Assembly: GCF_024323335.1 (NCBI RefSeq)
Contig: NC_066583.1
Coordinates: 409,398,031 to 409,462,030 of the forward strand
DNA from: Lathyrus oleraceus
Lineage: Eukaryota > Streptophyta > Magnoliopsida > Fabales > Fabaceae
Direction of reading: 5' to 3'
Length of the DNA stretch: 64,000 bases
Part shown: in pieces, positions 22,989 to 32,769 of the stretch
How the letters are laid out: every line of letters begins with the position of its first letter
Numbering within the stretch: the first letter of the stretch is position 1
Made by a program: the position numbers and the translations under genes
Notes under the pieces: model-generated
Databases searched by the model: none
What the model saw: only the letters and a program-made list of their open reading frames with translations
Told to the model about the DNA's origin: nothing

Positions 22989-25346
22989 TGTAGCGGTAAA
23001 TTCATGATCATCAAGCTATGGATAAGCAAGACATCAAATAACAAGAGTCGCCACCGCGCTTTTATTGTTTCCAAGGGAAAAGGGAAAAGTACTAACAAAA
23101 CCCTAAATTAAGAAGTTTTCAAATCAAAACTAATAAAATGCCAGAGATTACAGGTAAGGGGTTGGTTACACAAAGGGAAGGTGTTAGCACCCAAAGTGTA
23201 CTAGGTACTCCTAGGGAGCCCTTTCTTGTGTGCATATGTATTTTGTACAAATGATGTTTGCAAGTAAGTAAAATTGGGGGATGAGAAAAGAATTCATTAA
23301 TTATATTTTTGTTTTTGACAAGACCTTCAGACTTGTGCCTACGTACCAACATAAAAATGAGGGATCAAAACCTCGTAGTTCGTGATACAAATTTCAAAGT
23401 GGATGCTTTGCTTTTAACAAAAATTAGGTTTGAAAGGCACAAAGGCCTAAAAAATGGTTTGAATGAGTTAGTTATTTTTGGCTTTTGAAGTCTTTAAGTC
23501 AAGTATAGTTAAGTTTATTTACATGTTTATTTAAGAAGAGAAGTTTAAAATGCAATGGCATAAGGCCAAAGTTTCTAGTTTGCAAAATGGCCTAAGTTTA
23601 GAAAAACAAGTACAAACAAAGAAACTTTTTAAAAAGAGGGAGGGATTTTGAAATTATAGAAGTGGGGAGGAGATGAAGAGACTAATCGTAAGCATAAATT
23701 TAAAAGTTAAGAGTGGAAGAGATCTGACCAATGGGCTGCAATCCAATAGACAAGAATGTCATATAGAAACCCAAATTCCCTTGGATATTAGAATCAAGCA
23801 AAAAATAGTGCATACAATATTAACTTGAAGAGCAAGGCATCAAATAAATATACCCACAACCAAGCTTAGCAACTCCATGATCTTCTTCAAATTTGCCCAG
23901 GTAGCAGATGAATTCCATAATGCCATAAGTCATATGTTAAAAATAACAGCATCACAAGGATCATGTTGCATATAAACTCAAATGGATCTTTAATGATGTA
24001 TCAGATGAAGTTTTAGATTACAAGCACTTGGTTACATGAAATTTGGCATTGGCCAAGTCCTTTGCATAGGGAGTGTTGCCAAAATTCTAAGTCCAATTGT
24101 CTCATACCAAACCAAAAGTCCACACAAGATGTTTTTTATGGGTTTGGTTTTTATTATGTACATTAATGGTCAAAAACCACACAAACAAGCACAATATACA
24201 CGAGCAAAATATATCACAAAATATGGTCCAAATGGACAAAGTGAAAATGACATTAACATAAACAATTAGAATGGTATGTACAATGGCAAATGAATAAGGC
24301 TTAAAAATAAAGTGCATTAAAGTAAATGACTTGAAATTAAATGTTAGTTGTTAATGAATTAGAAGTTAGTATTGTTTTTGCTTTGTTTTGTTTAAGTTAT
24401 TCTTTGGAGAACACTCAACCCACTTATTACAAGCATGGATCCTTGAACCAATACATCTTCCAAAGGAAGGAAAAAAGGCCAAGTTTCCACACAATACCAT
24501 GAAAGATGGTAGACTAACAATCTCACTTACTATAATGCTATGTCTTTTTATGTCACCAATTTAGCGCTATGTTAAGCAATCGTAATTGGACTATGCTCAT
24601 GAAACATACCACACACAAAAAGAATATGCAAAAGTGGTGGCCTAATCTCATCCATACTTATGTTGATTTTACAATCAACTAGCCTTAGGATAATGAGATA
24701 TCATATGTCCATGATATGAATACATAAAGAAGGGGAATGAGATGAAGAGGGAGGGGAATGGATCAAAACTCAAATTGGACAAAGGAGGACTTTTACCAAA
24801 TTAAGATCATTCATTCATTTTGGGTGATGGAATGTACATTCCATCAATCCCCTAAATCCAATGATCTTAACTTAACAAAGTCAAATCAACCTTGACCAAG
24901 GCCTAACAACACAAGTCAAACTTATACAAACAATCAAAATGGCTCAACACAATTATTTGGCATTTATTCAATTTAAAAATACTAAAAATAATGCATTAAC
25001 TTAAATATGGTTTGTCCAATTCCTAAAACCTCATCAAAACACCAAAGAAATGGCCATGAGACTTATCATAGGTCAGACAAGGTCAAAGGACCTTGGAGAA
25101 AAAATTTCAGAATTTTTAGAGACTTAAAAGTATTTTTAAACAATTAAAAACAATCACAAAATCAACTAAATCATGAAAAATATGAATAATGATCCAAAAA
25201 ATAGTTTTAATTCAAAATATGAAAGAGAATTTTATTTAAGAAAAATTGGTGAAACTCTCATATTTTTTGGATCAATATTAAAATTCATATGAATTAATGA
25301 AAATCTAAGGAATAAAATGAAAATCAGAAAATACAAAAAAAACGTG

Positions 25347-25392
25347 GACCACTTGATCTCCCTCCTTAATTGAGGTGGCAGATCAAGTGGTC
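25347..25392 (-). other. Perfect 13-bp inverted repeat in the O2 LTR
   Basis: GACCACTTGATCT and AGATCAAGTGGTC pair at all 13 positions around a 20-nt loop that on the minus strand contains CCACCTCAATTAAGGAGG. Arms differ from the 13493 copy at three positions, all compensated. Confidence 0.8.
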
Positions 25393-25451
25393 ACAAGCGC
25401 GCTTTCCACCATAGTCACTAGTCAACGCGTAACAGAAGTGGTATTTACAAG

Positions 25452-25456
25452 CAACG
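25452..25456. other. Target-site duplication of O1, left copy
   Basis: CAACG directly before TGTAAGACCC; the same 5 bases follow the 3' LTR at 45512-45516. Confidence 0.93.
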
Positions 25457-28400
25457 TGTAAGACCCCAATTTTGACCCTAAGATCCCTCATGGCATCATA
25501 ACATTTCATTTGCATAGCCTCAAGGATCATAAGCACCTTGGCTCATTTTTATTTACTAACCAAAAGTACAAAAATATGTCACTAACATTTCTTGCTTGAA
25601 TTCTTGAGCAGTCACAAGATCCAAAGCTTCTAGTAGATCCTTTGTGCAATGATATGGTCAAGAGAAGATGAAAGCAAGCATGGTAATGGTTCCCAAAGCT
25701 CTCATCCATCAAATGTGCCTCCCAAGTATCTCAATTCATCATTTTGATCAAAGCAAGTCAAGGGGTTTGAGGCTTGTTTCCCAAGGAAACCCTAATTCAT
25801 CTGCTCATCAATTGTGCCTTGTTCATGAAGCAACCTCAGCCCATGATCAAATACAATCAAGGGAAGTTATTTAATTCATTATTTCATGCATATTTGAACT
25901 TATTTTAGTGTCCTCAATCATCAATTCATCAAGATATGAGTTGTGGACTTGATAAGTTGATCAATCAATTCATCTGACTATTTTGAAATACATTGAGACC
26001 TAACTTTTTATGTGTTGGTCAAATGGAGATTACCCCAAGAGAAAACATGTTCTAAAGGATAATATGAACAACTTTCATGTTCAACAAAATTTTATTTGAA
26101 GCTTGTATGGTCATCATCCATTCCAAGACATCATAGGTTATTTTGACTGAAACCCTAATATTGGGTCAATTTCCCAAGAACATAACTCATTCATTTTTCA
26201 TGATTTTTGGATGAGACTTAATGCATTGGAAAGCTTATTGTTTCTACTTCAAATGTTATGTTGAGACCAAATGCATTGAAATGTGAAAGTGTCCAACTTC
26301 AAGTGTCCATAACTTCTTCATCAAAAATCCAAATTATGTAAACTTTAAGTCCAAATGGATTGCCTTGAAAATATCTACAACTTTCATGTTGAATATTTTA
26401 TCATTTGCAGCTTGCATCGTTGAGACAGAGGGGCTTGAACATTGGCCAAATTTGGAAACTTCACATATGCATGTTTTGCACCCTACACTTCAAGTTCAAA
26501 TTTCATTAATTTCCAAGGCCCAATTGGAGTTTTGATCAACATAGCATTTGTTCCTTATGCAACAAGCTTTCTAACCATTACTCATAAGGTTGCATTTGGC
26601 CATCTCCATCTATAAATACCATGCCATAGCTTCACAATTCTTCAACCTAATGGCGCCTAAACCTCTGCTGAATTGAATCCACACCCTTACCAAAGGAACA
26701 AATCTCATTTTTCTCTAAAAATTTCAGATCTGAAATTCAATTGCATTGGTTGATTTTTAAGATCCATAGTTCCTAAACCTCTTCACAATCCAAAGCTTTT
26801 GTTTGCAAAAGGAATCAAAGATCGTGACTTAATTCTTCACAATCCAAAGGTTTTGCTCAACTGCATTTTGCTTCGAAACACCTCATATATTGTTCCATTT
26901 GCCTTGATCTTGTGTTGTCTGAAGTCCTCTGTATAGAGGCATCATTATTGTGTTCTTAATTTTTGAAATCAAACAAGTTCAGTTGAACACCACCAAAGTT
27001 TCATCTCTGATTTCTCTCTTAATAGGGATCTAGAGGGGAATTGAGTGGCATAGGAGTGATGTACATCACTTCACCTTTCAAATGGTACCTGGATCGTGCG
27101 TTTTGGTGCACATTTGTATCTCTGTAAATTTTGGCCTTCGCCGGAGCTAGCCGGAGAAGACGGTGGTGCTAGCCACCGTCTGGTCTCCAGATTGGATCTG
27201 AGCCGTCCATCTCAGTTTCCAGATCTAATCTCCTCCACACATTGTTATGACTTTCTTTTATTCATTATGTTACTCATTCACTGAGGTTCATGGTGCGCGC
27301 GCATGCCAATGCCATTGGATCCTCCACGTCATTTAATAAGACATAATCCAACGCGTGTGAATTTTTCATATTTTCCATTTCTGATTTTAATTTCCATTTC
27401 TGATTTTAATTTCCATTTCATTTTTTAATTCCATTTCATTTTCTAAAATTCATATCTCTTTCATTATTGGTCCAAAAATTATGGGACCAATTGCATTATT
27501 TCTCTTTTATTTTCTACCTTCTAAAAATGATTCTTAATATTTTTTATTTTATCATTTGCTATTTTTTAATAATTTTCTCTTTTCTGGTTATTTTTAATTC
27601 ATTTTAAATAGTTTTTGATATTCAAAAAATACAAAAATATTTTTCTCAACCTCTTTGAATGATGATAGATCTATGAAAAATATTCTCATCAATTTACTAA
27701 TTGATTTGAGATTTATTTGAGATTTTAGTTCAATTAGGTTATTTTTATTCATTTTTAATTGATTAAAAATAGTTTCTGACTTTTAAAAATGCTGAATTTT
27801 TTTGTCAAACTTTGTTTGACCTTGTTGAACTTGGGATAATTCAGTTGGACTTTTCAAAGTTGATTTGAAGTGAGTTTGAAGTTTGACCTTTCTTTAATAT
27901 TTTAATTCAAGTTTTATTTTAAATATTAAAAATGCCAAAAATATTTTGTTTATTTCTTGACTTCTAATATTCATTTTGCTTCTGTTTTCTATTGTTTGAC
28001 CTTGATCTTCTCTATCTTTGGTCAACACTTGTTGATTGATACATACCGTTTCATTTAATGCACTTTATTTCTTCATTTCTTTCTTCTTCTTCTCCTTCTT
28101 CTTTTTCTTTTTTGATCAATGAGTTAAAGATTGGTGGTTAGCATTGATTAGGGAGGTTTAATCTTCCTTGATTCAAATCTAATTCATCTTGATCGTGGAT
28201 CAAGTGAATGGCTTTGCATTAAGGATAGATTGCTTTCTAAATCATGCAAAGGACCTAAATCAATACAAGATCACTTCTCATCTCTTTTTGGCATGGCAAG
28301 TTGTTGGAGTTTGATTCACTAATCAAGACCTCTAACTTGTGTTGTTGCCTACATTATTATTGACCGACCTCAGATAGTTGTGACTTCTACATAAGTCCAA

Positions 28401-29964
28401 TTACGATTGCTTAACATAGCGCTAAATTTGCCTTATGGAACACTAACTACTAACACTAACCATTAACCATTAACATTTACTTCTTGCTCTTTACATTTAT
28501 GCAATTTACTATTCTTGTACATATTATTCATTTGCTTTTGCTCTTTGCTCACTTGAGCACATATTTATGCTAATGTAATTTGCCTTTTGCTCACTTGAGC
28601 ACATAATTGTGTATATATTATTGTGCTTGTGTTTTGTTTTGATTGTTGTGGACCAAATGCAAAGAAATGGACAAATGGACTTAGTTTCTAGGACTTTCCC
28701 TATGCAAATTAGAGTAAAAGGACTTTAAATGGTGAAGATGGATTAGAAGGACCAAACCTCTAAACTCACTCTTGTCCATTCTTGATTTACTTCATGGAAC
28801 TTTTGATGTGTGTGCTTTTGTGCTAGGAAATCCTATGAGAGCTCAAATTGAAGAACCATTGTCATTGTTTATCCAAAGTGAAAGATACAAGATACATTGA
28901 GGATCTCCTAAGGGGTTTGTTTGATTGTGTTGATTGCTTGAGCTTACTATTATTATGCTTGCACATTCCAAAGGATGGGAGCTACTTGGATCATCAATAT
29001 GATCTCAAGAGAGGAACTCCATTTGTGGTCTTGTTTCTTATCCCTTATCTCTTGTATGATTAGGACTTTAGCCATTCTTCTTCTTCCCTCCACTCTAACC
29101 CAAGCCAAAACTTTTGTGCAAACATTTAACACTTCTTTTCAAACATTAGAAACCTAAGCCTTATGCTTTTGATTTTCAAACTTTCTTTTCATAACACTTA
29201 TTTTGAATTGAACTTTTAAATCAACTTTGACCATATTTTGTACATACCTTTCATTGGTAAATATAACCCATTCAAATGTATTTTTGTGGTTTCAATGGCC
29301 ACTTCCTTAATCAAACTTTTTCATAACCTTTAGCTATTAGGTTTGAGTTATCCTTGAGGTAGATGTAATACTCACATATATCCTTAGTGATGGACAATGA
29401 GTCTTCCATGCTTATTATAGGGTTAACCCCTCACTAGCATGTTGAAGTTATCCTCACATGGGGGATTTGTGGTTAGGTTGAGTTTTCTCCCTTGGATAAT
29501 AAAAGATCTTAAGCCTTTTGGACCAATCAATTCACCAACTCATTTTGAGATTTTTACTCCGAACTACGAGGTTTTGATCCTAATCTCTTTTAAGATGGTA
29601 CGTAGGCAATGGGTTTATCCATCCAAACACAAAAATGTAAATAACTTGTATATTCTCTTCTCATCTCTTCAATCATGTTTGCACAAACAAATTTTCCCAA
29701 AATACCAACCTAACAACAAATGTGAAAAGGGCTCCCTAGGAGTACCTAGGATGTTTTGGGTGCTTAAAACCTTCCCATTGCATAACCAACCCCCTTACCC
29801 CGATCTCTGACATTATTAGTAGTTTTTGATTCGATAAAACCTTTAGGTTTTTGTTCGCTTTCTAACCATTCCTTTGGATAAATAGAAGTGAGGTGGAGAC
29901 TCGACTTGTATGGTTTACCTTAGATTTAGTCAATATCTCTAATGGTAACGAATACCCTGCTACA
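25457..29964 (+). repeat. O1 5' LTR
   Basis: 4508 bp, TGTAAGACCC...GCTACA. It is nearly identical to 40632-45511 but lacks three segments (79, 62 and 224 bp). It has a TATA box (26611-26618), the conserved 20-mer (28398-28417), a pyrimidine run near 28078-28115, and GAACTACGAGGTTTTGATCC plus CCTAGGAGTACCTAGG blocks near 29560 and 29735. The internal primer-site-like motif near its end is mutated (GGTGGAGACTC). No gene; small open frames here are noncoding. Confidence 0.95.
26611..26618 (+). promoter_or_regulatory. TATA box of the O1 5' LTR
   Basis: TATAAATA, in a position matching the TATA box of L1. The 3' LTR has CAAAAATA at the same place, so only the 5' copy, which drives the element, keeps the box. 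Confidence 0.6.
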
Positions 29965-30855
29965 GAAAAGTGGCGATTTCCCTATTTTTCATATTTGTTG
30001 TATTGTATTGTATATTGTTTTGTGACATATTTTTGTGAAATTTGGGATTACTGTATTGTGTGTAATGATTTAATTGCTTGAATATTAATTCCTTGTATGC
30101 TTGGTGATCTTTGTGAGATGAGTTCTATACCCGAACTCGAGTGCACTTAGGATAGGAGAATGGCATAGTCTTGTTGACTTGTGTGGAGTTATTCCTTAGC
30201 AAGTTGACTTGCAAGTCCATTCACTTGCTGGAGGTCATGTTGGGATCAATAATGTCACACAAGTAGTTGTGGTTAGACATTACTCTTTCCAATATAGACC
30301 TTAGAAGCCAAGGACCTTAGTTTTCCAAGCCCATCTTGGCCTATTCTTAGGATGTAGTGCGAAAGTCGTTCAAGTGTAAGATTTGATACGATTGTTACGC
30401 GATACTACACTCATAAGAGTCTCTCTTGAGAATATTTTTGGAATACGAGTAGTCGTTTATTCGATAATATCCGAAAGATGGGATGATGACTATGGGAACC
30501 TCTTGTAGAACATGTTTGGCAGGTTTAAACCCTAGTACACTCCCTTTGGGTGGTTCTTAACCGAGACTCCATGCTCATGACTTGCAACAAACCCTTGATT
30601 CATGGTTGATCCGTTCATATGTCCTTAATATCAATGGAACTTGGGTGTTGATAAGGTGTAAACCATAATCCACCAAAATGGATGATTGATATTAAGGATG
30701 ACATGATCCATCCCATGACCTTTGTTTGGTGTGCTTTTCTTGATCCTTGAGTGTGATTGTTGCATTCATGCATTCATGCACCCATTTGTATCCATATCAT
30801 CAATAATAAGAAAATTTTCAAGGAACTTAAGAGGTCTATTTGCAAATTTTCAGAC
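29965..30855 (+). other. O1 leader with eroded primer-binding site
   Basis: No gene. GTGGCGA at 29970-29976, six bases after the LTR, matches the start of the O2 primer site (TGGCGACTCTGCTGAGGA), but the rest is lost. The leader then aligns loosely with that of O2 (CTTGGTGATCT, GAGACTCCATGCTC, ATTGATATTAAGG). It ends TTTGCAAATTTTCAGAC before the ORF1 ATG, which looks like a 3' splice site and is shared with O2. Confidence 0.6.
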
Positions 30856-32280
30856 ATGGAAAGACAAAGAAGGAATTCGAAGAAGTACAGTTTTAGACAA
30901 CCCGACTTGAAAGAGCTAAGGAATTTGACATCCTATGTATTAGATCCCTTGGGTTTGAAGGCTCGTTTTGGGAAGCTTCTGTCTATTCTGACTACTCAAG
31001 TGGACGAAGGATTGATGAGTGTATTGGTACAGTTTTATGATCCCTTGTACCGTTGCCTCACATTTCCGGATTTTCAGCTTTTGCCCACGCTTGAGGAGTA
31101 TGCCTACCATGTGGGTATACCTATTCTAGACCAGTTGTCATTCAGTGGCTTAGAGAGTATTCCTACTTCTCAAGAGATAACTGCTATGTTGCATATGGAT
31201 GAATCTCTGGTTGGTGCGCATATGACTACCAAAGGTGGAATTCAAGGTCTCCCTTCTGAGTTCCTCATTGCTCAAGCTACTATGTATTGGAAGTCCATGA
31301 GTGAGGACGCCTATGGGTTAGTGTTATTCCCTAACATCGACAAGTTCGTGGATGTGAACGCTATTAGGATTTTCTCTACTCTTAATCCCATTCCGACTCT
31401 GTTGGGTGACACTTACTTTTCTTTGCATATGAGGAATGCAAAGGGTGGTGGTACCATTGTGTGCTGTTTGCCTCTATTGTACAAGTGGTTTATTTCTCAC
31501 CTGCCGCAGACGGTCGCCTTCAAGGAGAACAAAGGATGTCTACGGTGGTCCACGAGACTTATGTCTCTCACCAATGATGATATCTTTTGGTACAACCGTG
31601 TGTATGATGGTGTGCAGATTATCGACTCTTGTGGTGAATTCTCCAATGTGCCTCTTCTTGGTACATGTGGTGGGATTAACTACAACCCTATTTTGGCACG
31701 TCGTCAGCTTGGGTTCCCCCTAAAGGATAAACCCAATAACATTCTGTTAGAGGGTGTGTTCTTTCAGGAGGGTAAAGATCCCCAGGGCTTGAAGGGCAGG
31801 ATGGTCCGCGCTTGGCACAAGATCCATAGGAAAGGGAGGAAGGAGCTGGGTTCGAAGAACTATATCGCTTTGGAGCCTTCTACTTCTTGGGTTAGGAGGA
31901 GAGCTTCCGAATACCTCATGCCTTACGAGTATCCGAGACCAACACCTTTGATTGTGGCTGGGCCTTCAACCCTCCCTGACCAAGGAGTAGAGGAGTTGAG
32001 AAACGAAGACCGTTCACGTGCTTGGATCCGTGAACGAGAGGAGTTGCTTCAGCAGATCAAGGAGAAGGATGATTTGATAGAGTTCCTTGAGCATCAGGTT
32101 ATTGATGATCCTAATGATGCATGGACTTCTCTACTTCATCAGTCTTCCAAGTTTTGGAAAAGGAAGTTCGATCGACTTGCCAAAGAGAACGCAGATATGG
32201 AGGCAGCCTACGAGAGGGAGGTGAAGAGGCTTCGTGCATCTTATCTTCCTGTGTCCAGAGCTTTAGATGACTGCTTCTAG
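30856..32280 (+). CDS. O1 ORF1, Ogre-specific protein of unknown function (intact)
   Basis: The largest intact frame of the window: 474 residues from the ATG at 30856 (MERQRRNSKKY). The frame is open 33 codons upstream, but the O2 homologue supports this ATG. The first about 310 residues form a globular domain with conserved FYDPLYRC, LGDTYFSLHMRN, LLYKWFISHLPQ, NDDIFWYN and RRQLGFPL segments; it resembles the plant mobile-element domain families found in Ogre ORF1. The C-terminal about 100 residues are charged and heptad-like (WIREREELLQQIKEKDDLI), suggesting a coiled coil. No catalytic motif is obvious. It lies upstream of gag and would be expressed from the genomic RNA or a spliced form. 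Its role is unknown. It is open while every other O1 frame is broken. Confidence 0.85.
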   Translation: MERQRRNSKKYSFRQPDLKELRNLTSYVLDPLGLKARFGKLLSILTTQVDEGLMSVLVQFYDPLYRCLTFPDFQLLPTLEEYAYHVGIPILDQLSFSGLESIPTSQEITAMLHMDESLVGAHMTTKGGIQGLPSEFLIAQATMYWKSMSEDAYGLVLFPNIDKFVDVNAIRIFSTLNPIPTLLGDTYFSLHMRNAKGGGTIVCCLPLLYKWFISHLPQTVAFKENKGCLRWSTRLMSLTNDDIFWYNRVYDGVQIIDSCGEFSNVPLLGTCGGINYNPILARRQLGFPLKDKPNNILLEGVFFQEGKDPQGLKGRMVRAWHKIHRKGRKELGSKNYIALEPSTSWVRRRASEYLMPYEYPRPTPLIVAGPSTLPDQGVEELRNEDRSRAWIREREELLQQIKEKDDLIEFLEHQVIDDPNDAWTSLLHQSSKFWKRKFDRLAKENADMEAAYEREVKRLRASYLPVSRALDDCF

Positions 32281-32489
32281 GGATCCATACGATGTTCATT
32301 TTCCTTCTCTCTTGTTTTGTAATGGGTTAGCAAGACTGTAATTCTTTGGTGTAAAAATATTTCCAGATATTATTGATGAGATATTTACATATGTGATAAA
32401 TGTTTAATATTTCCAATATTTGCAAATAGAACTCTAAAAGTTCCTCTGATAAATAAAAACAAATCATATGCACAAGCATTGCATGCATC

Positions 32490-32702
32490 ATGTGCATAAG
32501 CAGGTTTTGCTCCAGGCTTCTTGTTCTATGGTCTAACTCCGTGTTCTTCATTTATTTTGAAGATAAGCTGACTCACTGGTACTACACCAGAGCCAACATT
32601 TCAAGACTGATGGATCATTTGGAACAAGAGAACCGCGAGCTGAAGGAGGAAGTGGCCAAATTGACTGCCCTGATGGAGTCATTCATGGCTGCCCAGAGCT
32701 AG
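32490..32702 (+). pseudogene. gag: O1 gag N-terminal fragment (coiled coil)
   Basis: A 70-residue frame ending MDHLEQENRELKEEVAKLTALM and then a TAG. It corresponds to the start of O3 gag at 11475-11690. About 80 bases of Pro/Thr linker follow, after which the sequence jumps to the pre-protease region at about 32800. The capsid core and zinc knuckle present in O3 are absent, which amounts to well over 1 kb. Confidence 0.75.
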
Positions 32703-32769
32703 TCTTCTCCGACACCTTCAACTCCTCCCCAGAGGACAGTCATTTCTGAGATTTTCTCTTCAACTATGC

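Larger units (their letters stand above)
22989..25456 (-). repeat. O2 3' LTR, outer (3') portion
   Basis: Starts TGTAGCGG and breaks at the O1 insertion; continues at 45517. The rejoined LTR is about 4.6 kb. It matches 56873-58549 closely, except for an 80-bp deletion at about 24589 between two TGGACT repeats. No gene. It contains the primer-site-like AGAGTCGCCAC (23044-23054), the conserved 20-mer (24569-24588) and a perfect hairpin (25347-25392). Confidence 0.88.

Noticed and set aside
25668..25874. A 68-codon open frame present at the same place in all three type-1 LTRs (also 9427-9633 minus and 40922-41128)
   Set aside because: Equal length and start look coding, but between L1 and the O1 5' LTR I count about 11 amino-acid-changing and about 3 silent differences, which fits no constraint. 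It is LTR sequence.
27096..27284. A 62-codon frame repeated at 42643-42831, and a 71-codon frame at 28848-29063 repeated at 44395-44610
   Set aside because: They recur only because the two O1 LTRs are copies of each other. No motif and no independent support for coding.
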